This document shows, piece after piece, positions 15,491-25,354 of a stretch of 64,000 nt of DNA (within the stretch, counting starts at the first letter, position 1; each line of letters begins with the position of its first letter). Source of the DNA: Aquirufa antheringensis (GTDB lineage: Bacteria > Bacteroidota > Bacteroidia > Cytophagales > Spirosomataceae). The DNA lies in assembly GCF_004307425.1 (NCBI RefSeq), contig NZ_SEWZ01000003.1:186001-250000 (forward strand). The letters run 5' to 3'. Both the position numbers and the translations under genes were made by a program. Below the pieces are notes generated by a model. It was not told the origin of the DNA and did not search any database. It saw only the letters and a list, made by a program, of their open reading frames with translations.

Positions 15491-16630
15491 ATGAATTTTC
15501 ATAATCTGAATAAGAAAGTAGTCTGGCTTTTATCCCTGGTTTTAATAACCAGTCTTTTAGCTAGCTGCGGTTCTAAAAGCAATACAGGTGGGAAGACGTT
15601 AAGTTCTTCTAAGTCAACGAAGTCGAAGGGTTTAAAAGGTTTATTCTTTAAGCCTGCAACCGAAGATCCAGGTGTTTTCAATGGTGAAATCGTCGCGGTT
15701 AATCGCAAGGGTTGGTCTCAACCCACGCCATTTGGAATGGTCTTAGTGCCTTCAGGTAGTTATTTAATGGGTCAAGGCGATGAGGATCCCTCGCGTTCAG
15801 CTATCAATTTTCCACGTAGAGTGACCGTTTCAGCTTTTTTCATGGATGATACGGAGATTACAAACTATGAATACCGTCAGTTCGTGGAGTCTATCTTGCG
15901 TGACTCTTTGTCTGTTTTAGGTGAGACGAAAATTATGTCAGATTATTACCCTGATACGACGCGTTGGGCAGAAGATTTAAAAATGCCAGGTTATCAGACG
16001 CGTGACTTTACGTATGGGGATCCGATGACGGAGAATTATTTTTCTAGTCCTGCTTTTGACATGTATCCAGTAGTGGGTGTTAATTGGTCTGCAGCGAAGT
16101 ATTTCTGTGATTGGCGTTCTAAATTGATGAATAGCTATCGTAAAACACAAGGTTTGGCTAATTTACCTCGTTTCACTTTACCTACTGAGTCAGAGTGGGA
16201 GTGGGCAGCGCGTGGTGGACGCGCCTCAGCGAAATACCCTTGGGGAAATCCTTATTTATCGAATGCGAAAGGCTGTTTGCTAGCAAATTTCAAGCCACAT
16301 CGGGGTAATTACGATGCGGATGGTTACGAATACACGGCTCCAGCAAATGCTTACAGTCCGAATGATTATGGCTTGTACAATATGGCCGGTAATGTGGCGG
16401 AGTGGTGCGAAGATGCATTTGAAGAAAATGCGTCAGCAGTTACTTGGGATTTGAACTCCATTAACCGAGATGCGAATAATCCACGTAAAGTAGTGCGTGG
16501 TGGTTCTTGGAAGGATATTGGCTACTATTTAGAGACGGGTACACGTACCTTTGAATTTGAGAAAAACAAAAGATCCTACGTAGGATTTAGATGTGTAATG
16601 CGTTACTTAGGACGCCCAGCATCCAGATAA
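15491..16630 (+). CDS. gldK: Type IX secretion/gliding lipoprotein GldK (PorK)
   Basis: Outer-membrane lipoprotein that forms the periplasmic GldK/GldN ring of the type IX secretion system. The lipobox is LLASC with C26. From about residue 85 the protein has a formylglycine-generating-enzyme-like fold: MVLVPSGSYLMG, DDTEITNYEYRQFV, LPTESEWEWAARGG, NMAGNVAEWCED and VVRGGSWKD. The related GldJ shares this fold, but the order followed by gldL, gldM and gldN identifies this gene as gldK. At 379 residues it is shorter than the flavobacterial protein. It is the first gene of the tight gldKLMN block. Confidence 0.92.
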   Translation: MNFHNLNKKVVWLLSLVLITSLLASCGSKSNTGGKTLSSSKSTKSKGLKGLFFKPATEDPGVFNGEIVAVNRKGWSQPTPFGMVLVPSGSYLMGQGDEDPSRSAINFPRRVTVSAFFMDDTEITNYEYRQFVESILRDSLSVLGETKIMSDYYPDTTRWAEDLKMPGYQTRDFTYGDPMTENYFSSPAFDMYPVVGVNWSAAKYFCDWRSKLMNSYRKTQGLANLPRFTLPTESEWEWAARGGRASAKYPWGNPYLSNAKGCLLANFKPHRGNYDADGYEYTAPANAYSPNDYGLYNMAGNVAEWCEDAFEENASAVTWDLNSINRDANNPRKVVRGGSWKDIGYYLETGTRTFEFEKNKRSYVGFRCVMRYLGRPASR

Positions 16631-16663
16631 TTAAACCGAAATCTACTATTAAGAATTAACAAA

Positions 16664-17401
16664 ATGGAAAAGTCGATTAATGTAATTGCCAGTTTTGGTG
16701 CCGCTATCGTTATTGTAGGAGCACTTTTTAAAATTTTGCACTGGACTGGTGCGAATGAGATGTTGATGGTGGGGATGTTTACGGAGGCCGCTATCTTTAT
16801 TTTGTTTGGTGTTCTTTATTTGAAATCAAAAGAGGAAAAGCATTACGACTGGGAAAAAGTATATCCTGAATTGATGGGTGAAGCTCCTCGTCCCGCTGCG
16901 GCACGTCACACGGGTGATGTTCCTGGCTTAGATGCAGAGGCGGTGGCTCATTTAACGAAGAGCTTGAAATCTTTAACGGACACAGCGAACAGCTTGTCTG
17001 AAATTTCTAAAGCGACAGGTGCGACACAGGATTTTGTTAAATCATTAACGACTTCAGCAGAATCATTAGGTGGCTTGAACAAGTCGGTTTCTGAAGCATC
17101 TCAATCTTTAGCGACCATTTCAGCTTCTTCTACTGAAGCAGCTAAGTATACACAGAATTATGCGAAGGCTGGAGAATCTTTGGAAAAATTAAAAGCAGTG
17201 TACGAGGCGGAAATTCAAGAAGCCAGCAAGCACATGAAAGCGATCAACGGATTCTACGGTAACGTGAATGCGAGCGTAGAGCACATTGCTGCAACTCAAA
17301 AAGATGCAGAATTATTCAAGGCAGAATTAGCGAAATTAAACGCGAATATTCAATCCTTGAACCAAGTATATGGTAGTATGTTAACAGCTATGAAAGGCTA
17401 A
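16664..17401 (+). CDS. gldL: Type IX secretion motor protein GldL (PorL)
   Basis: Inner-membrane half of the proton-driven motor that powers type IX secretion and gliding. The 245-residue protein has two N-terminal membrane helices (residues about 5-25 and 33-55) and then a cytoplasmic helical region rich in Ala, Ser and Lys with coiled-coil character. Charged residues inside the membrane are visible: K23 and H26 at the end of helix 1, and E41 in helix 2 (MFTEAAIF). Such residues carry proton coupling in studied GldL proteins. It is followed after two bases by gldM. Confidence 0.93.
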   Translation: MEKSINVIASFGAAIVIVGALFKILHWTGANEMLMVGMFTEAAIFILFGVLYLKSKEEKHYDWEKVYPELMGEAPRPAAARHTGDVPGLDAEAVAHLTKSLKSLTDTANSLSEISKATGATQDFVKSLTTSAESLGGLNKSVSEASQSLATISASSTEAAKYTQNYAKAGESLEKLKAVYEAEIQEASKHMKAINGFYGNVNASVEHIAATQKDAELFKAELAKLNANIQSLNQVYGSMLTAMKG

Positions 17402-17403
17402 TT

Positions 17404-18996
17404 ATGGCAAGTTTAAAAGAGACCCCCCGGCAGAAAATGATCGGGATGATGTATTTGGTATTAACGGCCTTGCTCGCGTTGCAGGTTAGTGATGCCTTAT
17501 TACAGAAATTTGCCCTTTTGAATAGTAGTTTGGAAATGGCAAATCAATCATCCCTGAACAAAAGTAAAGGTATGGTGCAAGGAATCGAGGAACGGATTAA
17601 AGACCTTCCTAATCCGGCTGCCTATGCAGATGTATTAAAGAAAGCCAATGAAGTACGTCGTTTAACGGATGCTTTAGTAGGACATATCGAGAATGTGAAA
17701 GGTCAAGTGCTAGAAGCGGCTGGAGGTATTGATCCTGAAACGGGTAATATTAAGAATCCGAAAGAAGAGGAAAAGATTTATGAAATTATGGTAGGTGGCG
17801 CTAAACAAGGCGAAGCTTACAAATTAATTCCGATGTTCGATAGCTATGTGAAGCAATTGATGGCATCTGCTGATCCTGGAACAAAGTTTGCCTCTTTGGC
17901 ATTGGAAGCGAAAGATATTCCTTCTGCTCAGAAAGATCCGAATCAAGCGAACAAGGATTTCGCGGAATTTAATTTTGAGCATACACCTGTGGCTGCGGCT
18001 TTAGCCACCTTATCTCAAAAGCAATCAGAAATTCGCCGCTATGAGGCGGAAGTTCTCAATCAATTAGCGGCTAAAGTAGGAGCGAAAGAAATTAAGTTTG
18101 ACAAAGTATTTGCCCAAGTTTCTGCGAATGCCAATACGGTAGTAGCCGGGATGGAATACCAAGCGGAGGTATTTATCGCAGCGACTTCCAGTGGTTTTAC
18201 CCCGCGCATGAGCTATAACGGTTCTCCGCTACAAGTAGTGGATGGTCGTGGTCAAATCAAATTCAAGACTTCAGGTGGTGGATATGATGCGAATGGTTTA
18301 GCGAAGAAGACCTATACGGCATCTGTTTCTTACATGAGCCCAGCGGGTCCTAAGACAGAATCAATTACGAAAGAATACTTTGTTTTAAAACCTACTTACA
18401 ACATCGAAACGGGAACGTTGCCAGCGCTTTATTTAGGCTGCGCTAACCGTTTAAGTGTGGCGAGTGCGGGTTTAGGAGCGCTTTGGAACCCAAGCTTTAC
18501 GGCTGAAGGTGGAGAAGCAATTGCTGGTGCTAATAAGGGTAAAGTGACCATTGTTCCTACCGCAGCTTCGGTAACCTTGAATGTGAATAATGCGGGGACC
18601 TTATTAGGTAAGGAGACTTTCCGTGTGCGTCGTGTCCCTAGACCAGATATTAAGATCGTGGGAAGTAGCGGTGCGGAGTTGAATGATAAGAGTGGGGAGA
18701 ATTCTGCCAGTCTGCGTTTTGTGAATGCAAAGGCGATTGCGGATGAGTCATTTGCTGCGACGAATCCAGAAGATGCGAATTACCGTGTTTCTGAAATTGA
18801 AGTGGCACTAGCCCGTGGAACGAAGCGTGTGGCATCTATCACGTTGCCAGGTGGAGGATCTATTTCTTCTTTAGCAGGTCAAGCGCAAGCGGGTGATCGC
18901 TATCGCATTGAAGTAAAAGGAGTACAACGTAAGAATTTCAAAGGAAGTGTGGAGACGATACCATTCTCATTCGTTAAAGTTATTCCATTGAATTAA
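17404..18996 (+). CDS. gldM: Type IX secretion motor protein GldM (PorM)
   Basis: Partner of GldL that spans the periplasm and transmits motor movement to the GldK/GldN ring. The 530-residue protein has the conserved start SLKETPRQKMIGMMYLVLTA with a single membrane helix (residues about 12-32), including R9, which faces GldL in known structures. A helical domain follows, then three beta-rich domains (from about residue 230 to the end). Length is close to that of other GldM proteins. The gene lies within the gldKLMN operon, 12 bases before gldN. Confidence 0.95.
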   Translation: MASLKETPRQKMIGMMYLVLTALLALQVSDALLQKFALLNSSLEMANQSSLNKSKGMVQGIEERIKDLPNPAAYADVLKKANEVRRLTDALVGHIENVKGQVLEAAGGIDPETGNIKNPKEEEKIYEIMVGGAKQGEAYKLIPMFDSYVKQLMASADPGTKFASLALEAKDIPSAQKDPNQANKDFAEFNFEHTPVAAALATLSQKQSEIRRYEAEVLNQLAAKVGAKEIKFDKVFAQVSANANTVVAGMEYQAEVFIAATSSGFTPRMSYNGSPLQVVDGRGQIKFKTSGGGYDANGLAKKTYTASVSYMSPAGPKTESITKEYFVLKPTYNIETGTLPALYLGCANRLSVASAGLGALWNPSFTAEGGEAIAGANKGKVTIVPTAASVTLNVNNAGTLLGKETFRVRRVPRPDIKIVGSSGAELNDKSGENSASLRFVNAKAIADESFAATNPEDANYRVSEIEVALARGTKRVASITLPGGGSISSLAGQAQAGDRYRIEVKGVQRKNFKGSVETIPFSFVKVIPLN

Positions 18997-19008
18997 TCGG
19001 ATTGATTT

Positions 19009-19923
19009 ATGAAGTTGAAGCCTATTTTATTTGTCGTATTTTGTCTGATGTCATTCGGTGCTTGGGCACAAGAAACATCACTTAATCCGAACCCTAATTC
19101 TGCGCATCCAATCGATGAGGCAGATATTCAATACCGTGCGCAAATTTGGCGTAGAATGGATTTGAATGAGAAGATTAACCAGCCCTTCTTTGCGGAGAAT
19201 AACCAAATCTCTAAATTTCTAATTGATGGAGTGAAGGCCGGGGTATTAACCCCCTATTCAAATGACTCTCTAAATACGAAATTAAGTCTGGAGCAGTTTT
19301 TGGATCGCTTGAAGCTGAAAGGTAAGTTAGAAAATGGAGGATTGACAGCAGAGGAAATTGCGGCCGGTTTTGGCGGTGATGCAAAACCAGCGTCAGCACC
19401 TGCCACTGGTGGTGCAGATGATGGTTGGGGAACGAAAAAGACCGAGACATCTAACGCCGAGAAGCCAGCTGTCGATGATTTTGATAAAGGACCTATTGTC
19501 GCAGGAGTTGAATACTATATTCCGAAGCAATTGTCCATTCTTGAAATTAAAGAAGATGCGATCATTGATCGTAAACGCTCTCGTTTGTATTTCGATATTC
19601 AAGCGATCACGCTAAAAATTCCAGCTTCTGCTTCGGATGCGGGTTTAGAAGATGCTGTTGCTTCATTCCGTTTTAAAGACGTATATAAGTTCTTTAAGAA
19701 TAACCCGAACTGTATTTGGTTTAATTCTACCAATGAAATGCAACACAGAAACATGGCTGATGCTTTTGATTTACGCTTTTTCAGTGCTCGCATTATCAAG
19801 AAAGGAAATGCGGCGAATAAAGATATTTTTGATCAATTCCCTAATGAAAAAGAGGCCTTAAAGAAATCGCAAAAATTAGAGCAACAGCTGCAAGATAAAG
19901 AGGCTGAAATGTGGGAGAATTAA
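19009..19923 (+). CDS. gldN: Type IX secretion/gliding protein GldN (PorN)
   Basis: Periplasmic partner of GldK in the ring complex. It has 304 residues with a signal peptide ending SFGAWAQ. The N-terminal part matches GldN (ADIQYRAQIWRRMDLNEKINQPFF), and the C-terminal part has the conserved IWFNSTNEMQHRNMADAFD-like region. Between them (residues about 118-155) is a Gly/Ala/Ser/Thr/Lys-rich low-complexity linker. It is the last gene of the operon, followed by a terminator. Confidence 0.92.
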   Translation: MKLKPILFVVFCLMSFGAWAQETSLNPNPNSAHPIDEADIQYRAQIWRRMDLNEKINQPFFAENNQISKFLIDGVKAGVLTPYSNDSLNTKLSLEQFLDRLKLKGKLENGGLTAEEIAAGFGGDAKPASAPATGGADDGWGTKKTETSNAEKPAVDDFDKGPIVAGVEYYIPKQLSILEIKEDAIIDRKRSRLYFDIQAITLKIPASASDAGLEDAVASFRFKDVYKFFKNNPNCIWFNSTNEMQHRNMADAFDLRFFSARIIKKGNAANKDIFDQFPNEKEALKKSQKLEQQLQDKEAEMWEN

Positions 19924-19951
19924 ACCCCATAATCTTATTTTAATACAATTT

Positions 19952-19976
19952 AAACCACCTTTTGGTGGTTTTTTTT
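19952..19976 (+). terminator. Terminator of the gld operon
   Basis: AAACCACC-TTTT-GGTGGTTT followed by a run of T, 28 bases after the gldN stop. Confidence 0.92.
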
Positions 19977-20022
19977 GTGTAATAGATGTAACTTGCAATG
20001 TTAATAGAATCTAATCCATATT

Positions 20023-21498
20023 ATGTCGTATCAACGCAAGACAAAAATTGTAGCCACAGTAGGTCCCACATCAGAATCAAGAGAAGCATTAATCCAATTA
20101 GCTCAGGCAGGCGTTAACGTTTTCCGTTTAAACTTTTCTCATGGAACACATGAGGATCATTTAGAGCGGTTAAAAACAATTCGTTCTATCTCTGAGGAGA
20201 TGGGTCTAAACCTAACAATCCTTCAGGATTTGCAAGGTCCTAAAATTCGTACGCAACTAGTGGAGAACAATGGTGTGCCTTTAGTAGCTGGCCAACAATT
20301 AATCTTTGCAATGGACGAAAACCTATTAGGTACATCAGAAAAAGTGGGAACAACCTACACGTCTATGTACTTAGATGTAAATCCAGGTGAGCGTATTTTG
20401 ATGGATGATGGTAACCTAGAGGTGAAGGTGCTTACGGTAGATAAGGTGAAGAAAGAGGTAGTGACAGAGGTGATCTACGGCGGTATATTAAAATCGAAAA
20501 AAGGAATTAACCTTCCAGGTACGAAGGTTTCTTTACCTTGTTTGACACCAAAGGATGAGGCTGATTTGTATTTTGGCCTTGATCATGGCGTGGATTGGGT
20601 AGCGTTATCTTTCGTTCGTAAGGCGAGCGATATTTGGGATATTAAAGAGAAAATTAAAGCATACGGTAAGAATACACGCGTTATCGCGAAAATCGAAAAG
20701 CCGGAAGCGATTGATAATTTAGATGAGATTATCGCAGCAACAGATGCCATTATGGTAGCTCGTGGTGATTTAGGTGTGGAAATGGACGGTGCGGTTGTGC
20801 CTTACTTACAAAAAGTAATGGTAGAGAAGTGTACGGCGGCAGGTAAACCTGTTATCGTAGCGACTCAGATGTTAGAGTCAATGATCACGAATCCTGTTCC
20901 TACACGTGCAGAAACTTCTGACGTTGCTAATGCGGTATTGCAAGGTGCTTCGGCGACGATGTTGAGTGGTGAATCTGCTTCTGGAGCTTACCCAGTGAAA
21001 GCCGTAGAAACAATGGCGCACATCCACGAAGTGGTGGAACAACAACAGAATGAAATTGAAATTGTACAAGGAAATGAAGCGGCGATTTACTTTAAGAATC
21101 ACTCGTTAAGTGCATCTACCTCTGAAAATGTAGGTTTACAAGATCGTTTAATCGCAGGTGCATGTCGTTTAGCGCGTGACTCGAAAGCAAAAGCGATTTT
21201 GTGTATCACGAATTCGGGTTATACAGCGTTCCGTTTATCCGCTCACCGTCCTAAGGCAGATTTATTCGTGTTCACATCGAACAAAGAATTGATGTCTACG
21301 ATGGGCTTATTGTGGGGAGCGCGTGTGTTCTTCTACGATCCAGGTACGGGTAACGCAGAGAAAACAGTAGCAGCGATGGTGGACAAATTAAAGCAAGATA
21401 ACTTGTTGTCTAAAGGAGATATCTTCGTGACGACATTATCTGTTCCAGCGAATCAAGACAAGAAAACAAATACAGTTCAATTAGGTGTAGTAGAGTAA
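20023..21498 (+). CDS. pyk: Pyruvate kinase
   Basis: Converts phosphoenolpyruvate and ADP to pyruvate and ATP, the last step of glycolysis. The protein has 491 residues. Features include the N-terminal TKIVATVGPTS, the substrate-binding VFRLNFSHG, the metal and catalytic region around VIAKIEKPEA, and MVARGDLGVEM near residues 244-254 followed by KPVIVATQMLESM. The C-terminal allosteric domain is present (ILCITNSGYTAFRLSAHRP). It is a single gene downstream of the gld terminator. No clear promoter box can be called. Confidence 0.97.
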   Translation: MSYQRKTKIVATVGPTSESREALIQLAQAGVNVFRLNFSHGTHEDHLERLKTIRSISEEMGLNLTILQDLQGPKIRTQLVENNGVPLVAGQQLIFAMDENLLGTSEKVGTTYTSMYLDVNPGERILMDDGNLEVKVLTVDKVKKEVVTEVIYGGILKSKKGINLPGTKVSLPCLTPKDEADLYFGLDHGVDWVALSFVRKASDIWDIKEKIKAYGKNTRVIAKIEKPEAIDNLDEIIAATDAIMVARGDLGVEMDGAVVPYLQKVMVEKCTAAGKPVIVATQMLESMITNPVPTRAETSDVANAVLQGASATMLSGESASGAYPVKAVETMAHIHEVVEQQQNEIEIVQGNEAAIYFKNHSLSASTSENVGLQDRLIAGACRLARDSKAKAILCITNSGYTAFRLSAHRPKADLFVFTSNKELMSTMGLLWGARVFFYDPGTGNAEKTVAAMVDKLKQDNLLSKGDIFVTTLSVPANQDKKTNTVQLGVVE

Positions 21499-21527
21499 TT
21501 CCTATTTTTAGGGCGCTCGTTTAGATT

Positions 21528-22289
21528 ATGAAAAACAAAAGTTCTTTGCTTTCATCTCTTTTAAAAGGGCTATACACTTTTTGGGCAGGATTGGTTTTTG
21601 TACTGATCTTTTTGTTATTATATCCATTAATCTTTGTCTTTTTACAAAGACGATCTTGGAAAAGAGTTGCTCATCGGCTTGTCGGGCTGTGGGGGCAACT
21701 CTTTTTTCTTTTTGCCGGAATTCGCATTAAAGTGACGCATCACTTTAAACCAGATCCCAAGCAGACCTATGTGTTTTGTGCGAATCACTTTTCGTATGTC
21801 GACATTGCGGTGGTGGTAGTGATTATTCGCCATTATTTCTCCTTTGTGGGAAAGAATGCGATGAAGAAGATTCCGCTATTTGGCTACCTCTATGCTCGAT
21901 TGAATATCCTGGTGGATAGAGGTGATAAGAATAGTCGTGCGAGTTCATTAAGTCGTTCGATTCGCGCACTTCAGTCTGGCAGAAGTATTATCATCTTTCC
22001 GGAAGGAGGAATCATTTCGAAGCAATTCCCCTACATGGCGAATCCCTTGAAGGATGGTGCCTTTATCATGGCCATTCAGCAGCAGGTGCCTATTGTTCCC
22101 ATGAGCTTTCATAATAACCACCAAATCATGGACGAGAATACCCTAATGATGCGTCCGGGTACCTTGCATGTGGAGATGCATCCACCCTTTGATACGAAGG
22201 GGTTGACGATGGAAGATTTACCTGTTTTACGGGAAAAAGTGTTTGAATCCATACAAAATCCTATCTTAGCGTATTACGGTTTAAAATAA
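21528..22289 (+). CDS. plsC: 1-acylglycerol-3-phosphate O-acyltransferase (PlsC family)
   Basis: Acylates lysophosphatidic acid to phosphatidic acid at the inner membrane. The 253-residue protein begins with a membrane anchor (residues about 15-40). It carries the HX4D catalytic motif NHFSYVD near residue 88 and the FPEGG substrate motif near residue 158. It is followed after six bases by gldD, a pairing that suggests co-transcription of a membrane-lipid and a gliding gene. The exact acyl acceptor is not shown by the sequence; ornithine-lipid acyltransferases of the same fold are an alternative. Confidence 0.88.
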   Translation: MKNKSSLLSSLLKGLYTFWAGLVFVLIFLLLYPLIFVFLQRRSWKRVAHRLVGLWGQLFFLFAGIRIKVTHHFKPDPKQTYVFCANHFSYVDIAVVVVIIRHYFSFVGKNAMKKIPLFGYLYARLNILVDRGDKNSRASSLSRSIRALQSGRSIIIFPEGGIISKQFPYMANPLKDGAFIMAIQQQVPIVPMSFHNNHQIMDENTLMMRPGTLHVEMHPPFDTKGLTMEDLPVLREKVFESIQNPILAYYGLK

Positions 22290-22295
22290 GCGAAT

Positions 22296-22880
22296 ATGCG
22301 TCTTTTTCTCCTAGGTTTTATCTTGACCTTGTTTTCCTGTGGAACGGCCTCAGAGGAAGAGAATACGGCTATGCCGCGCCCTAGAGGATTTCCTGCGATG
22401 GAGATTCCATCCCATCAATACCAATCTTTGGAAAAAGGGCATCCGTTCAGCTTTGAATTATCGAAGCAAGCAGTAATCAAAAAAGATACGTTTGCGTTGG
22501 CCGAACCCCATTGGATGTATATCTATTATCCACGTTGGGATGCATTTATCCAGTTAACGTATAAATCGGTGGAAGGTGATCGGAAACGATTGGATAAGAT
22601 GATCCGAGATTCCTATGTTTTAGCCTCTAAACACCAGATGAAGGCGAACCGCATTGAGGATGCGATTTTGACCACACGTGATGGTCGTAAAGCTACCGTC
22701 ATCGAATTAGAGGGTGAAGTGGCTACTCCTTTTCAGTTTTTTGCCACGGATAGTACGACGCATTTTTTACGTGGCGCAGTCTATTTAAACACGGCGACGA
22801 AAAATGATTCATTGGCTCCCGTTATTCGATATCTGAAGCAAGATGCGATTCACCTGATTCAGACTTTGCGATGGAAATAG
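22296..22880 (+). CDS. gldD: Gliding motility lipoprotein GldD
   Basis: Lipoprotein required for gliding and type IX secretion in Flavobacterium johnsoniae; its molecular role is unknown. It has 194 residues and lipobox C15 (TLFSC). Family features are PRPRGFPAMEIP after the anchor, HPFSFELSK, YYPRWDAFIQLTYKSV, ASKHQMKA, and the highly conserved TPFQFFATDSTTHFLRGAVY with DSLAPVIRYLKQD near the end. It is encoded apart from gldKLMN and overlaps priA by 10 bases. Confidence 0.93.
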   Translation: MRLFLLGFILTLFSCGTASEEENTAMPRPRGFPAMEIPSHQYQSLEKGHPFSFELSKQAVIKKDTFALAEPHWMYIYYPRWDAFIQLTYKSVEGDRKRLDKMIRDSYVLASKHQMKANRIEDAILTTRDGRKATVIELEGEVATPFQFFATDSTTHFLRGAVYLNTATKNDSLAPVIRYLKQDAIHLIQTLRWK

Positions 22881-25354
22881 GGGAAGAGAGAACGGTTTTT
22901 GTGGATGCCTTGCTTCCGCTTCCTATCCCTCGGTATTTTACGTACCGGGTGCCTCGGGAATGGGCAGGTTTTGTCCAAGCTGGATTGCGGGTGGTGGTGC
23001 CTTTTGGGACGAAGAAAGTCTTGACGGGTGTTATTGTCACGGTTCATCACAATCCACCCAAGCAATACCAAGCTAAATATGTATTGGAGATTTTAGACGA
23101 TGCTCCCCTGGTGACCTCTTCTCAAATCGCTCTTTTTCAATGGGTAGCAGATTATTATATGTGCTATCCGGGGGAAGTATTTCAAGTCGCTTTACCGGCG
23201 GGTTTGAAGATTTCAAGCCAATCAAAGGTACAAGCGAATCCAGAATTTTCGAGCCCTGAAACGTTGACAGAAAAAGAGTTAGCTCTGTATGTCGAGATCC
23301 GCGATAAAGGTGCTATGAGCTATGATGAGCTGGCCAAATTTGCCGAAGTCAAAAGCCCTTATCACCTCATTAAAGCCTTAGTGGGCAAGGATGCGGTGAT
23401 TATTTTTGATGAGCTAAAAGACCGCTACACCCCTAAAGTGCAGCGCAAGGTGCGGCTTGCCTCTGCTTTTGAGGATAAATTAGTATTGACGGATCTAATC
23501 CAATCGCTAGAGGAGAAACCGAAGCAGATGGCGATATTATTGCATTATCTGCAATATATTCCAGTGCTCAGAAGCCCAGAAATGAATCAAAAAGGCCTCG
23601 CTAAAAACAGTTTTAGTCAAGCCGGATTATCAGAGAGTTCATTGCAGACCTTAGTCAAGAATCAGGTCTTTGAAATTTTCGATGTCGTTGTTTCACGCTT
23701 CGATGAAGCGGATGAAAATTTTGTGCCTTCAAGCTTTACCTTGAACGCTCCACAAGAAAAGGCCTACCAGTCTATTTTGAGTCAATTTCAAGAGAAAGAT
23801 GTCGTATTGCTTCACGGAATCACAGGTTCGGGAAAGACCGAGATTTACATCAAACTGATTCAAGAAGCCTTGGCGAATGGAGATCAAGTCTTGTATTTGC
23901 TTCCTGAGATTGCGTTAACAACCCAAATAGTCGTTCGATTGAAGCGGATTTTTGGAGAGCAAGTAGGTATTTATCATTCCAAATTCTCAGATAACGAGCG
24001 AGTGGAAGTATGGAAATCCATCGTGGAAGGAAAATATCCGTTCGTGGTAGGAGTTCGTTCCTCCGTATTCTTACCGTTTAAGAATTTAGGGCTGATCATT
24101 ATCGATGAGGAACACGAAACTTCCTTTAAGCAAGCGGATCCGGCTCCTCGCTACCATGCGCGGGATGTGGCGATCGTCTTAGCGCACCAGCAAAAGGCAA
24201 AAGTTTTGCTCGGCTCTGCGACACCATCGATGGAGACCTATTATCAGGCCAAACAAGATAAGTACGGTCTAGTAGTCTTGAAAGAGCGTTTTGGGGCAGC
24301 ACAATTGCCTGCGATGCATTTGATTGATACGAAATATGCAAACCGGATGAAGCAGATGAAAGGCGGATTTTCGGTGGATTTGATTGAAGTGTTGGCGGAG
24401 AATTTAAAGCAAGGAAAACAGAGTTTATTGTTCCAAAACCGCCGCGGCTATTCCCCTTATCTCCAATGCCAGGACTGCGATTGGATTGCGACCTGCCATC
24501 AATGTGATGTCTCGTTAACTTACCACGCCCGAGAACAAGAGTTGCGTTGCCATTATTGTGGTCACCATGAATCCTTGCTTCATCGTTGTGGAGCTTGCGG
24601 TTCAGCCCAGTTGAAAACGATGGGCTACGGAACGGAAAAACTCGAAGAAGAATTGCAATTACACCTTCCGGATGCGCGCGTAGCCCGGATGGATTTAGAC
24701 ACGACGCGTTCGAAGACTGCCTTCACAAGTTTGATCACCGAAATCCAGAAAGGTCAGGTAGACGTTTTAGTGGGAACGCAAATGGTGGCTAAAGGCCTCG
24801 ATTTCGACGGACTATCCTTAGTCGCTATCTTCGATGCAGATAAGATTATCAACTTTCCAGACTTTAGGGCCCATGAACGTGGATTTCAATTAATCACCCA
24901 AGTGGCTGGTCGTGCTGGCCGCCGTGAAGTGCAGGGACAAGTGTACATTCAAACGAATCAACCCACGCATCGCCTGTTTACCTATATTCAGGAGGGAAAT
25001 TACGAGCAATTGTATGCAGACGAGATGATCGAGCGGGAAGGCTACCATTATCCCCCATTTACGCGCTTAATTAAGTTAGTGATGCGCCATTTCGAAGCGC
25101 GCAATGTGGAAACCGCGGCAAAGGATTTAGGTCAATTGTTGAAGGCCAAATTTGGCAATGGACGCGTCCTAGGACCAGAAAAGCCCTTGATTGAACGCAT
25201 TCGGAATCAATATGCCATGGAGATTCTGATCAAGCTAGAGAAAGGTGTGGCGTTAGCCGCCTTCAAAAAGCAGCTCCGCGAAGAGTTAGATACCCTTAGC
25301 ACGAAGCCTGCTTTTAAAGGTGTTCAAATTATTGTAGACGTTGACTGCAATTAA
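22871..25354 (+). CDS. priA: Primosomal protein N' (replication restart helicase)
   Basis: 3'-5' DNA helicase that reloads the replisome at stalled forks. It has 827 residues, in the usual range. The N-terminal 3'BD (FVDALLPLPIPRYFTYRVP) is followed by Walker A GITGSGKTEIY near residue 316 and the DEEH box near residue 409. The zinc-binding cysteines lie at about residues 533-582 (CQDC, CHQC, CHYC, CGAC), followed by helicase motifs GTQMVAKGLDF and QVAGRAGR. The ATG overlaps the end of gldD, and the 3' end overlaps the convergent nitroreductase gene by four bases. Confidence 0.97.
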   Translation: MEIGEERTVFVDALLPLPIPRYFTYRVPREWAGFVQAGLRVVVPFGTKKVLTGVIVTVHHNPPKQYQAKYVLEILDDAPLVTSSQIALFQWVADYYMCYPGEVFQVALPAGLKISSQSKVQANPEFSSPETLTEKELALYVEIRDKGAMSYDELAKFAEVKSPYHLIKALVGKDAVIIFDELKDRYTPKVQRKVRLASAFEDKLVLTDLIQSLEEKPKQMAILLHYLQYIPVLRSPEMNQKGLAKNSFSQAGLSESSLQTLVKNQVFEIFDVVVSRFDEADENFVPSSFTLNAPQEKAYQSILSQFQEKDVVLLHGITGSGKTEIYIKLIQEALANGDQVLYLLPEIALTTQIVVRLKRIFGEQVGIYHSKFSDNERVEVWKSIVEGKYPFVVGVRSSVFLPFKNLGLIIIDEEHETSFKQADPAPRYHARDVAIVLAHQQKAKVLLGSATPSMETYYQAKQDKYGLVVLKERFGAAQLPAMHLIDTKYANRMKQMKGGFSVDLIEVLAENLKQGKQSLLFQNRRGYSPYLQCQDCDWIATCHQCDVSLTYHAREQELRCHYCGHHESLLHRCGACGSAQLKTMGYGTEKLEEELQLHLPDARVARMDLDTTRSKTAFTSLITEIQKGQVDVLVGTQMVAKGLDFDGLSLVAIFDADKIINFPDFRAHERGFQLITQVAGRAGRREVQGQVYIQTNQPTHRLFTYIQEGNYEQLYADEMIEREGYHYPPFTRLIKLVMRHFEARNVETAAKDLGQLLKAKFGNGRVLGPEKPLIERIRNQYAMEILIKLEKGVALAAFKKQLREELDTLSTKPAFKGVQIIVDVDCN

